Assembly (NCBI GenBank): GCA_003868215.1
Contig: QWDQ01000007.1
Location: forward strand, 248,001 to 312,000
DNA length: 64,000 nt
Direction of reading: 5' to 3'
DNA from: Pseudophaeomoniella oleicola
Taxonomy: Eukaryota; Ascomycota; Eurotiomycetes; Phaeomoniellales; Phaeomoniellaceae
Of this stretch, positions 10,574-20,629 are shown in pieces. The notes beneath the pieces are model-generated. The model worked only from the letters and a program-made list of their open reading frames with translations. It searched no databases and was not told where the DNA came from. Position 1 is the stretch's first letter; the number at the start of each line of letters is the position of its first letter. The translations under genes and the position numbers were made by a program.

Positions 10574-13346
10574 ATGGCGCAGGCATTACATGCTGCATCT
10601 TTTCCTACACCACCTAACTTTCCTAGAAATGACGGTCCAATGAACGGAATGCACTTTTCACATGGGCATATGCACTCTTTTGATGGCAGCCAGTCCATCG
10701 CTTCGACACCTGCTGTGACTCCTCCACCGAGAGGTCATCCTCAACACATGTCGTTCAATGTTTCAAATGGGGGAATGATGAATGGAGTCGGTGCCGGGAA
10801 TTATGTTGGCTACCCGCAGATGAACGGGTACGGACAGCAGGTGCAATACCAGCCTGCGCAAAAGCCACAGATATACACGGTAGGGAGCATGGGTAACAGG
10901 GACGGACTCGTTGACTGATATCTTCCTAGGCTGTGTACTCAAGTGTGTCAGTGTATGAGATGGAGGTGAATGGAGTAGCAGTAATGCGTCGACGTTCCGA
11001 CTCTTGGTTGAACGCAACGCAGATATTAAAAGTAGCAGGCGTGGAAAAGGGTAAACGAACCAAGGTACTTGAGAAAGAGATCCTAATAGGCGAACACGAG
11101 AAAGTCCAGGGGGGATACGGAAAATACCAAGGTACTTGGATCAACTATCGAAGAGGCGTTGAGTTTTGTCGACAATATGGTGTCGAAGAGCTCTTGAGAC
11201 CGCTGTTAGAATATGACATCGACCAAGATGGCATGGCGGGTCAGCCAGGAGCCATCGAAACCCCCACGAAAGAACAAGCGATGGCAGCACAGCGCAAGAG
11301 AATGTATAATGGCCAGGACAACCGTCCAATGAGTCAGACATCGAATGGCACGTTCTTCCAGAACATCTCAAAATCAGCTGCCAACGCTGTGAACACGTTG
11401 AACAAGACTAGAATTGATTCGCCAAATTCCAGAACCATGGATGGCAGGCGTTCTGTAGGTCCAAGGAGACCGTCACACAACTTTGCCGGAAGTCAGGATT
11501 CCATATTCCCTGGTAGCCAACAGAGTATGCAAAGCATTGGAACAGACACCAGCTTTGGGGGACCAGTGCAGAACGCGAACGCTTATCCTTATGCCTCAAA
11601 TTTCGCAGACTTCCCGGAAAACTCAGACCTAAACGAGCCGCCGCGGAAGAGAATGAGAGCGACAACACAATCTGATTCATTCGTAGGTGCTGTAGACCCA
11701 GGTCTCGACAACAGCATAACAATGGGCAGTCCCACTGAACCGAATGCGTCGTTCTTCTCACAAGCTCCAGAAGACCATCTTAACACGGCAGATAATCCCC
11801 TCATCGGATTACCTCCCCTGCCGATGGCGAGGACACCTGTCGATGAACACAAAAAGGAGCTACTAGTAGATCTTTTCATGGACCAGAGCAGGACTGACTT
11901 CTCAGACCACCCGGCATTTCTTCAGCTCAGCAGTGAAGAGTTTGAAATACCTATTGACTCATCTTCAAACACGGCTCTGCACTGGGCAGCGACGCTGGCA
12001 CGCATCCCACTCGTCAGACAACTCTTAGCGAAAGGGTTCGACCCGCGTCGCACAAATAGTGGTGGTGAGACTGCATTAGTCAGTGCCTGCGCATCTCGGA
12101 ACAATCACGATCAGAATAGCTTCCCGGAGCTGCTCGATCTGCTTGGTCCTACCATTGAAATTCGGGACGGACGTGGCCGGACGTTGCTCCATCATATTGC
12201 CGTGTCATCTGCGATCCGTGGACGTGGAGGCGTTGCACGTTACTACCTCGAGTCGTTACTTGCATTTGTCGTACAGAAAGGCGGCCTTACAAGTTCGCAA
12301 TCATCCCAAACTTCAAACGGTACCTCTCAGCCCCGTGTGAATATCACACTTGGGCGATTCATGTCTGAGCTAGTGAACGCACAAGACAAAGCTGGCGATA
12401 CCGCTCTTAATCTAGCCGCACGAACTAGCACAAAGAGCATTATTCACCAGCTTATAGAAGTTGGCGCAAACCCTTCAATCAAAAACAACGGAGGACTGGC
12501 ACCAGTTGACTTCGGGGTCGGCGAAGGTGCACAACACACAATGGACCAACCCATGTCTGGTAGTGAAGTTGCCGTCAATGAAACCGCATCTTCACATACG
12601 TCATTTGCGGATACACAATCAGAACTCTTGACTTGTAAGTTTGTTCAGATATATCAAAGAAACTATCTGACTTGGTAACAGCAATTCGAGATGTTTTAGC
12701 AGCATCGGAGCTTGACTTTGCGCAAGAACTGCGAGAGAAGCAGACGATCTTGGATGAGACGAACGCAAAACTCAGAGAAGTCGGATCAGCTCTTACGGAG
12801 GAGAAGAAACAACTCTCTGAGCTCAGACAGAGGGCCTCTGAACGATCGGAGCTTGAACTGAGACTCGCCAACCTCTCTCATTCGAGTAGTGAAATACAAC
12901 GCCAGCTGTCCCAGTCAAACTCCGGTAGACCTATCATGGAACATGTTGCAATTGGAGAAGCAGATAAAGGACTCGACGCCGAAGGCAATCTGATGCGGAT
13001 TAAGCAGCTTTTCCCTGACGGTGTCAATCTGGAGGTACCTCTTTCTGATGATCAGGTCGCGCTTATTTCAACGCTGGAGAGTACCGGGGTCTTGAGCGGT
13101 AGAGTGAAAGCCTATCAAACGCATAACGATAACTTGGAAATGAAAGCTAAGGGTTTAAAGAGGCAAAACGCGGACCTCGAAGACAAGTATCGTCGCATCG
13201 TCAGTTTGTGTACAGGCATGGAAGAAGAGAAAGTGGATGAAATGCTAGGAAGTTTGGTCCAAGCTATCATGAGCGAACAGAAGGATTCTCTTGATATCTC
13301 AAGGATCAGAGATTTCATGAGAATGGTGGAAGGAGCGGACGTTTGA
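10574..13346 (+). CDS. APSES/ankyrin cell-cycle transcription factor (Swi4/Res1/Mbp1 family)
   Basis: A DNA-binding subunit of the MBF/SBF complex that drives G1/S transcription in the nucleus. Exons are 10574-10879, 10930-12634 and 12682-13346; the introns are 50 and 47 nt. The spliced product has 891 residues. Residues 1-102 are a glycine-, proline- and methionine-rich extension. The APSES (KilA-N) domain spans about 103-205, with GVAVMRRRSDSWLNATQILK and HEKVQGGYGKYQGTW. Ankyrin repeats run about 450-631, beginning NTALHWAATLARIPLVRQLL. A coiled coil follows at about 682-745, with more heptads near the end. Joining exon 1 to exon 2 gives QIYTAVYSSVSVYEM, and exon 2 to exon 3 gives ELLTSIRDVLAASEL; both fit the family. 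Similarity in the APSES region favours the Swi4/Res1 branch over Res2, but I cannot settle this without a tree. Confidence 0.9.
10880..10929 (+). other. Intron 1 of the APSES factor
   Basis: 50 nt, donor GTAGGG, acceptor CCTAG, phase 0. It has in-frame stops, so splicing is required to reach the DNA-binding domain. Confidence 0.85.
12635..12681 (+). other. Intron 2 of the APSES factor
   Basis: 47 nt, donor GTAAGT, acceptor AACAG. It lies between the ankyrin region and the coiled coil. Confidence 0.88.
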
Positions 13347-13835
13347 TTTCAATGAACAGCGAGCGACTGATGTGCAGACCTGGAAGCGTCTGGTTCTCTG
13401 TACAATATTGATAAGTCTTTCACCAATGATCAATGGGTAATCCCAGTGACAAGAATAAATCATACCCATGTATCACTGCCTTTTTGAATATCGAAGCACA
13501 TAGAAGTGAAAACATATCTCCTTTAGGGGGAACTATCTATCTTCCTGGACAAATGATCATCTACAGGGTCGCAATGGTCGTCAGGAAACGCATTGATTTG
13601 TTCCCCAGAACCGAGGGCCTGCACACATCTTCGACACCACACCCTGCTGGTGCGTTCAGCCTGAATCCTAGGCGGAGATCTACGTTTGGACAACTGCCTA
13701 CATACCCCTCCATGCACCATAAGCAAGAGCATTCGGAATGTTGGAAAGGAGTCTCGACATGACCATCCCGTGCTTCTTTTACTACAGAGATCTCCGTGCC
13801 GCTGAGTTAGGCAGCCTGGAGAACACAGACCCCGA
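13347..13835. other. Spacer between the APSES and GH5 genes
   Basis: 489 bp holding the 3' end of one gene and the promoter of the next. No coding signal was recognised. Confidence 0.5.
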
Positions 13836-15482
13836 ATGGCTTCAGGTGTTTTGAAGGTCAAGGGTAACCAGGTTATTGATGGACGTGGAATGCCAATCGT
13901 GCTTCGCGGGGCAGGTATTGGAGGATGGATGAAGTCTGTGAAGCACAGCTTCCCTGAGATACCGTCCAACGTTCTGACCTTCTACTGCTAGCATGGAGAA
14001 TTTCATTACTGGATTCCCTGGCCATGAACATCAACATCGAGCGGCTATGCTGAAGGTGCTTGGTCAGGAGAAGTATGATTACTTCTTCGACAAGTGGCTA
14101 GAGTACTTCTTCACTGATGCGGACGCGGAGTATTTCGCGAGCCTTGGCCTGAACTGCATCCGCATTCCCTTCAACTATAGGCATTTTGAGGATGATGATA
14201 ACCCACGCATATTGAAGCAATCAGGCTTCAAGCACCTGGATCGAGTCATCAATCTGGTGAGTGGGTCGTGACAAATCAGTGCGATCAACTGGTTGACTGT
14301 CTATGGTAGTGTGCAAGGCAGGGGCTTTACACCATTCTTGACATGCATGCCGTACCCGGTGGTCAGAATGGCGACTGGCATTCTGACAATCCTCGAAGCC
14401 ATGCAGCTTTCTGGGATCACAAGGATTTCCAAGATAGAACCATTTGGCTCTGGGGACAGCTCGCAGCACGGTACAAATGTAACAGCTGGGTAGCTGGGTA
14501 TAATCCCCTCAACGAGCCCTGCGATCCCCTGCATTTGCGACTACCGGCATTCTATGACAGAGTGGAAGCTGCTATCAGAGAAGTTGACACTGATCATATC
14601 CTATGGCTTGATGGGAATACGTTTGCAATGGAATGGAAAGGATTCGATCATGTGCTGCCGAACTGTGTCTATGCTCTCCACGACTATTCGGTGAGAGGAT
14701 ATTCGGTCTGACTGGTCGCTCTCCTTGCTGACAGGCTCCAGTTGATGGGCTTCCCGACCGGGCAGAAGTTCCTAGGGACTGCAGAACAGAAAGATAAGCT
14801 CGAAAAGCAATTTATCCGAAAAGCAGATTTCATGACGAGACATGGGACACCTATCTGGAATGGTGAATTCGGTCCGGTGTATGCAGACGCCAGAGTGGAG
14901 GAGGATGCCCAAGAGAACAACAACTGTCGATATGACCTCCTTGGAGCACAATTGCATATCTATGGCAAATACAACATCCACTGGAGCATTTGGCTATACA
15001 AGGATATTGGTGTCCAAGGGATGATTTATACCAGTCCGAACAGCAAGTGGAACAAGACGATTCAGCCGTTTCTCGAGAGAAAGAAAGAGTACCAACTAGA
15101 TGCGTGGGGGAGATACCATTCAGAGGAAGCAGAAGCAGCTCTGAAACCCCTCGTTACGTGGATCGATAAGATTAGCCCAACCGCCAAAGAGACCTACCCG
15201 TCTGTCTGGAACACCGAGAGACATGTCCTTCGAGAAGTCTACCAAACATTCTTGGCCAACTCTTTTTCGGACAAGTTTGCGTGTCTCTTCAAAGACAAGG
15301 ACTACAAAGAGCTTGATCAGCTGGCACATAGCTTTCATTTTGATGAATGTGTGCAAAGGGAAGGTCTGAACCAAATATTGAAAAGTTACGCTGAGCCGAA
15401 CGAGAGAGGTATGAGGGTTCCTAAGTGGCAGACTGTTGTTGAAGGTGGCAACGATGCTATGGAGGACCTCGGTGCCCTATAA
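13836..15482 (+). CDS. Glycoside hydrolase family 5 protein, no signal peptide
   Basis: A 494-residue retaining beta-glycosidase-like TIM barrel. Exons are 13836-13933, 13992-14256, 14310-14690 and 14742-15482; the introns are 58, 53 and 51 nt. Splicing gives GAGIGGWMN-MENFITG, DRVINL-CARQGLYTILDMHA and ALHDYS-LMGFPTG, all as in fungal homologues. The acid/base glutamate is E190 in NPLNEP and the nucleophile is E290 in NGEFGP. There is no N-terminal hydrophobic signal, so the protein is probably intracellular. It may act on glucans, glycolipids or imported glycosides. Homologues are often labelled exo-beta-1,3-glucanase or cellulase, but the subfamily and substrate are not visible here. Two upstream ATGs near 13433 are not in frame with this reading. 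Confidence 0.87.
13934..13991 (+). other. Intron 1 of the GH5 gene
   Basis: 58 nt, donor GTCTGT (atypical), acceptor GCTAG. The in-frame TAG stop is formed by the acceptor itself, so retention truncates the protein after about 52 residues. Confidence 0.8.
14257..14309 (+). other. Intron 2 of the GH5 gene
   Basis: 53 nt, donor GTGAGT, acceptor GGTAG, phase 0. Removal restores INL-CARQGLYT. Confidence 0.85.
14691..14741 (+). other. Intron 3 of the GH5 gene
   Basis: 51 nt, donor GTGAGA, acceptor TCCAG, phase 0. A second AG (GACAG) lies 7 nt upstream but would break the frame. An in-frame stop inside the intron means splicing is needed. Confidence 0.85.
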
Positions 15483-16699
15483 AGGATTTCCGTTATTGTT
15501 TTGAGGTATGTGGGAAATTGTAATATAAAGCATTGTCACAGCAGGGCATTGGATGCTGCTTTTTTATCAGATCAGTGATAGGAACCGCCTGTCATTGAAA
15601 GATGAGCTCTCCAGACTATGGGAGGTGGAACTATGCATGACAGGAAACAGTGAGGATCCTTGGCGTATTGCATAAATGTAGCATCTGGCTTGCAATGTCC
15701 TCTATAGAAGAGGAGGCCTGTTGTTGACCGAGTTGACCAGTTTGACAAGGCTAATTACTCCGTACTTCAAGCATCTTGGAAGGCAACTCTGCCGAACATC
15801 AGGACTGAGCTTGGCTTGGCTTGGCTTGGCTTGGCATGATACCCGAACCGCCCGAAAGATCTGACGCCGGACCAGAGACGCTAAGGTTTCAGCTTTATGA
15901 AGATGAGACGACAACTGCCAGACGTTGCTACTAATTCGGGCCTCTATGACACAATTCCCGCTGCAATCGCAACTTGCATAGGCGCAATACCTGACATCAC
16001 CTGATATGAGTGGAGGTTGAGACGGGCTGTGTACCATCTTCTGGGCAACCTCCTACAATGCCGATCCTTTGATACGCACAAACTGCACCCATCAAGGGGA
16101 CTATGGCCTCCAGCTGTCCAAATTGGTACAAGTCAAGGTTCTAGCCCACCGTTGCAGATCTCGCCCGAGACATGTCGACCTTTGCGAACTGACGTTCGTG
16201 TCTCGGAAAGGTATCTAGTAATCTCCTCTTCTAACAGACTGGTAAGCTACTTGCCTCAGATGGTGATAGATGGATGACCTGTGACAACGATAAAGCAAAT
16301 CCTCATCATGGGTTGTCGTAATTGATACAGAGTGGAAGGCGTTTTCAAAACAAAAGCTTTATGCGTTTCCTTTGTTCATCATATTGTCTTCCTCGTACAC
16401 CTGGTGTCAAATAATCTTAGTCTTGCTCTTGTTTGTTTCCCCTGTCTAGGTGAAGTCCTTTTTACTTCCTGTTGTTTCTCAATACTATCTTTAATACCAG
16501 TCGGGGCAGGACCTCTCTATTGTTCTCTTCCATCGGGGTGACGATACCTTCTTTTACTCGACGCAATCAGCAAGCCAGCAGCAGCTACACCGCAGGTCGG
16601 GCCCTAGAATCTAATCGCTTACTCAAGGGCGCTTCAACGACTCCCAACACTAATCAACGAGCCATTGTCGTTCATACTTAATATTGCACTCTATCCGAG
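15483..16699. other. Spacer upstream of the membrane-anchored protein gene
   Basis: 1.2 kb without a gene. A GCTTG pentamer is repeated five times at 15809-15835. A TTACTCCGTA motif lies near 15755. The last 350 bases are pyrimidine-rich and look like a promoter and 5' leader for the gene at 16700. Confidence 0.5.
15809..15835. repeat. Tandem (GCTTG)5 repeat
   Basis: Five perfect pentamers plus GC. Confidence 0.9.
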
Positions 16700-17797
16700 A
16701 TGTATTTACCACTCCTCGCGCTTTCTGCTTTGTTGCTGGCTTCCGAGGCTTCCCTCGCAGCCGCCAAGGGTATCTTTGAAGCTCCGACCCGTGTGCAACG
16801 CCGACATGCATCTTTCGACCAACTACTCCGCCGTGAAGCGTGGCAAGCCTTAAACCCGCAACTTGAGCGTCGAAACCCCGCACCAGCATCAGCTTCCTCG
16901 AGTAGCTCGACTACTGCTCCTAATGCCGCTACCAATTTCAACACTCCAAAGTGGAACGCTACGACGGTGGCTGCTTGCACGAAAGCACTGAACACGATCA
17001 AAGAATCCACCAATGATGCTGGAATGCTTGCTTGCTATAACATTGCATTTCTCAACACCACATCAGGTGTCTTCCAAGCAGATCTTCGATTGTATCAGGT
17101 CAGCGCCATGAGTGGAGCGTTCACCGGTATCCAGTCCAACCAAATCAGCTTAGCCTTGACTTACCCTGATGCAACTGCCTCGGAAGCTGGAGCATCTCAA
17201 AAGCGATCAATTCTTGCAGTCCGCGACGATGCTACGTCAACGGTCACATCAAGCGTCGATAGCGTCATGAATGAACTCCAGCAATTCCAATTCATAGGCC
17301 AAGTCGACAAGACTCTCAGTCTCTCGAAAGTGTCTGCGTGAGTCTTCCTTGTTTTCTCTTTTCTCGTGCTGAGTTACACCACGGTGTCCCTCGAGAGCAA
17401 AACTAACCCGTATCTCAGCACCAAACAAATGGCTCTACTAATCCCCACCATACAAATCTCCGCCCCCAGCGCCGCCAACGCCAAATCCACCGTCTCTACG
17501 AACCTCACGGCCGCCGACACTGTCTACTTCGTCAACGGAGAATTTGGCGGCCAAACTGCTGCAGGTGCCGCCGCCGCAAATCCTACCACCGAAGCCGCCG
17601 TCAAAGCCTCGGCGGGAGCCTTCGTGGTCCCTGGAGTATCATTCGGCATCTTTCCCGTCGGGTTCATCGTCACAATGGTCTGGACTGGCTTGTTCTCCGT
17701 AGCGGTCGGGTATGGAACGTGGGGCCGCATGAGGTTCAGGGACAATTACAGGAATAGGGTGAAGAGGGCCAATACGGGACTTGGACCTACGATTTGA
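16700..17797 (+). CDS. Secreted-type protein with C-terminal membrane anchor, function unknown
   Basis: A 338-residue protein. Exons are 16700-17337 and 17419-17797; the 81-nt intron (GTGAGT...CTCAG) restores SKVSATKQMALLIPTIQI. The N terminus (LPLLALSALLLASEASLAAA) is a typical signal peptide. It is followed by a dibasic site (QRRH) and a serine/alanine-rich linker. The middle part has two cysteines (AACTKAL and MLACYNI) and several NxT/S sequons. A single hydrophobic segment near residues 284-312 is followed by a strongly basic tail (RMRFRDNYRNRVKR). This predicts a type I membrane protein of the cell surface or secretory pathway. I recognise no domain; similar proteins are listed only as uncharacterised in filamentous ascomycetes. 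Confidence 0.72.
17338..17418 (+). other. Intron of the membrane-anchored protein gene
   Basis: 81 nt, donor GTGAGT, acceptor CTCAG. The donor overlaps an in-frame TGA, so retention truncates the protein before the anchor. Confidence 0.85.
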
Positions 17798-18675
17798 ACG
17801 GGTCAGACGTTTATCAAATATCAAAAATATACCTCCAAAAAAAAACAAAAAAAGGCAAAAACTATGCAGGAATCTCTTTCCCCAATTCTACCGGATAATT
17901 AGATATTTATTTCCCCTCGGGTCCCAAATCTTCCCAACCATCCTTTTCTCACGTCGCCTTCTATCTTTTACATCCTATACAACACGAAGAAACCAAGCCG
18001 AGCCGAGAGGGGACAAGCAAAGGAAAAGGAGCAGAAATGGGATGTGCAGACGTAATGTGACGAAACCAAGGGAAAGGATAGCGTTCCTTTTGTTCCTGGT
18101 GTGGTATTTACATATTACATTATATATTAGATACGTTTACTCGCGGGAAAAGATTGGAAGGTTTGCAAGAATTTTGGATTCCGTTCTTTTTATTGAGTGG
18201 CGATGATGATCATGATGGTAGATAATAGATGATAGATGATAGCTAAAGGGAGTGTCTGTGCCCTATTTAGAGTGTGCGCATGTTGCGTCTTCTATTGCTT
18301 TTTGCAGGGACCACCTGTTAAGTAATCAGTTACTTACCCTGGTTTTGTATGACTATGACGAGATGGTGGTGGTGGGTAGCGGTTTATCTGGTTGGGTACA
18401 AGAATTACGACGAGGGCCAGCGTACTGGGATGGGTACCTATGCTATCTGTATGCAGTGAACGAGCTCGTGGGGATATTGACGAAGGGGGAGAGAGGGATG
18501 TTTATTGCTAATGTATGCTTCTATTCTGCTGGGCATAACTCTTCCATTTCGCATGCCTACCGTGTCTTTTCCACGCCACGTACTTCCTCTGTCAGGATAC
18601 TTGTCTTTTCAATCTACTATTCTATCCTTTTATACAGGCGGATTGTTTTCGAAAACCAAAAGAGCTGAGTGTGCT
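17798..18675. other. Convergent intergenic region
   Basis: Between the 3' ends of the membrane-protein and SDR genes. It holds A-rich and T-rich 3' flank and an imperfect GATGATAGATAATAGAT repeat at about 18202-18244. No gene is supported. Confidence 0.5.
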
Positions 18676-19782
18676 TCACAGCGCAAATTTCTGGCCTACG
18701 ATTTCCTCGCTCAGTTCCCACAACTTCTCTGCCAAGGCAATGTCTGTTGCATACTCCTGAGCTTGTTCGTTGGCGACTTGACAATTTGCGAAGTACACGT
18801 TCTTGGCCAATGTCCTCCTATTTCCTGCGCTATCGCGTTCTTCGGTTTCGACATTCTTGAGCCCTGGGTCCAAGGCAGCGACAAGGGTTGTGCTCGCTCC
18901 TTGTTCCAATGACTTCTCCTTTCGGGCGACACGTACCTGCTTCACCCTTTCTCTCGCTTCCTTGAGGACAGAGGCCGGAATGTGACGTTGAAGTTCCGTA
19001 TTTATGGACCCTGGATGAACAGCATAGCTTTGAATCGCGTACTTGGGGGATAGTTTGAGAGAGAGATAGGCGGAGAAAAGAATGTTGGCAGTCTTGGACT
19101 GGCCATAGGCTACCCAAGGTTGATAGAGCAGGGATTCAGGGGAGATGTCGCCGCCGATTACGGCGCGTATGAGAGGTAAGTTGGGTTGCTCAGAGGCGGG
19201 AAGAGAAACGCAGAATTTGCTAAAGTTAGTATCACTGAAGCGGACAGGAGAGAAACAATGACCGTAGGAGCTGAGGTTGACTATGCGAGTTGGTGTAGTG
19301 GAGGTAGTAGAGGCAACAATAAGCTTCTGGACGATAAGATTGGTGAATAGGAAGTGGCCTAGGTGATTTGTTGCGAAATGTAGTTCTTGATCACATTCTG
19401 CCAGAGTGCGTTCCGGAATAGCCATCACACCGGCGTTGTTGATAAGGAGATCGACGTGAGGGATACTTGCATCGTGGTTGATTTGAGAGGCAGCTTCGCG
19501 GACCGAACTGAAGTCGGAAAGATCCATTTCCAAGAATGTGTAATGGATTGAAGGATGCTCAGACCTGAGTGCTGAGATAACCGCTTCGACCTTGCTGGAA
19601 GAGCGGCCGGAGAGGATGAGATGAGATGGCGAATGGGAAGCCAATGCAGAAGCCGTGGCCTCGCCCAGACCACGAGGGGAGACACCAGTGATGAGGATCA
19701 CCTTGTCTTTGATGGAGGCCGGAAACGCAGCAGCTACATCAGAAGCAAGAGTTTCATCGTTGTACTCGGTTTGTGATGCCAT
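18676..19782 (-). CDS. Short-chain dehydrogenase/reductase, retinol dehydrogenase-like
   Basis: A 368-residue NAD(P)-dependent oxidoreductase with no intron. The cofactor motif TGVSPRGLG is at residues 32-40, NNAG at 115-118, a serine pair at 171-172 and the catalytic YGQSK at 226-230. The spacing between serine and tyrosine is enlarged by an insert of about 40 residues, which is seen in retinol dehydrogenase/WW-domain oxidoreductase-like SDRs. The true ATG is at 19782; the frame is open for 20 more codons upstream from a GTG. The substrate is unknown. Its promoter contains a duplicated 125-bp unit with two identical TCCG-N7-CGGA sites (see 19984-20233), which hints at control by a zinc-cluster regulator. 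Confidence 0.85.
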   Translation of the reverse strand: MASQTEYNDETLASDVAAAFPASIKDKVILITGVSPRGLGEATASALASHSPSHLILSGRSSSKVEAVISALRSEHPSIHYTFLEMDLSDFSSVREAASQINHDASIPHVDLLINNAGVMAIPERTLAECDQELHFATNHLGHFLFTNLIVQKLIVASTTSTTPTRIVNLSSYGHCFSPVRFSDTNFSKFCVSLPASEQPNLPLIRAVIGGDISPESLLYQPWVAYGQSKTANILFSAYLSLKLSPKYAIQSYAVHPGSINTELQRHIPASVLKEARERVKQVRVARKEKSLEQGASTTLVAALDPGLKNVETEERDSAGNRRTLAKNVYFANCQVANEQAQEYATDIALAEKLWELSEEIVGQKFAL

Positions 19783-20007
19783 TGCAAGGCTGACTGCGCA
19801 AGAGTACTGAGCCTGGAAGATGTCAAATAATAGGTTGCGCACAGAAGGTCACAGGCCTCAGATAGGAGAAGGACTCAAGTGATGAGAGGATATGACTCTA
19901 TGAATCCATGATCGTACCTACCATTCCTCCTTTATATACATATTTACAGCTATCGTAGATGAGTGTCTCTGCAACATATTGGGTGAATATGCAGGCTCAT
20001 GATGCAT

Positions 20008-20022
20008 TCCGGACATCGCGGA
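20008..20022. promoter_or_regulatory. TCCG-N7-CGGA site, copy 1
   Basis: Inverted TCCG/CGGA half-sites 7 bp apart, the layout favoured by dimeric Zn2Cys6 regulators. Identical to the copy at 20133-20147. Confidence 0.45.
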
Positions 20023-20132
20023 TTTAAACATTGGTTGTGATGGAGGATGGCCCATGTGCTGCATTAATGTAACTAACATCACGTCAGCAACGAAGACGGA
20101 TTCTGGCATAAATATGCAAGTTTGTGATATAT

Positions 20133-20147
20133 TCCGGACATCGCGGA
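20133..20147. promoter_or_regulatory. TCCG-N7-CGGA site, copy 2
   Basis: Identical 15-mer to copy 1 while the surrounding duplicated sequence has diverged. This suggests that the site itself is under constraint. Confidence 0.45.
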
Positions 20148-20629
20148 CTTAAACCATCGGAGCCAACGTAAAACATGAAAAGCGGCCAGTATCTTGCATC
20201 ACATCAGCAGCTGCTATACCTCTTTATTGTACCCATTTTCTATCCTTGCTGACCCAGATGTATTCAATACGAATGAGGCCTTGCTTTGGGGCTGGATTCA
20301 GTCATGGTGCTGCACTCATCACAGCTACCGTATTAAAATGAAATAAAATCGGCTTCCAGAGATGGGTTGCCCGAGGTGTTTTACTCGACAAGACCTATGA
20401 AGAGAGAAACCCTCGCTGATGGATGTTCTGTGATATATACAATACATAAGCGGGTGTCCTTTCCGTTCTATACAGCTCATAGACCGGTCGCTCCTTCAAG
20501 TGCAAAAACATGAAATGGACGCCATGCCCTTTGCTTTTTAAGATTGTGCAAACGTTCAACCGTCAAAAATCAGACCTGTGAAGTATAGTTATACAATAGA
20601 GCTAAAGCACGAGCGATGGCCGTACTCCC

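Larger units (their letters stand above)
19984..20233. repeat. Diverged 125-bp tandem duplication in the SDR promoter
   Basis: Unit 1 (about 19984-20108) and unit 2 (about 20109-20233) align end to end. Both contain AATATGCA, then the identical 15-mer TCCGGACATCGCGGA (20008-20022 and 20133-20147, exactly 125 bp apart), then TTAAAC. A second block, CATCACGTCAGCAA at 20077-20090 and CATCACATCAGCAG at 20197-20210, is 120 bp apart. The first 47 bases look roughly three-quarters identical by eye; the rest is more diverged. Confidence 0.75.
19783..20629. promoter_or_regulatory. SDR promoter region and NAM9 3' flank
   Basis: A TATATAAAGG-like element on the minus strand (about 19928-19938) lies some 150 bp upstream of the SDR start. 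The tandem duplication at 19984-20233 follows. The remainder, up to the NAM9 stop, shows nothing recognisable. Confidence 0.5.

Noticed and set aside
17781-18206. 141-codon frame downstream of the membrane-anchored protein
   Set aside because: It is 3' flank with A-rich and T-rich runs, arginine-biased by composition, and has no family match.
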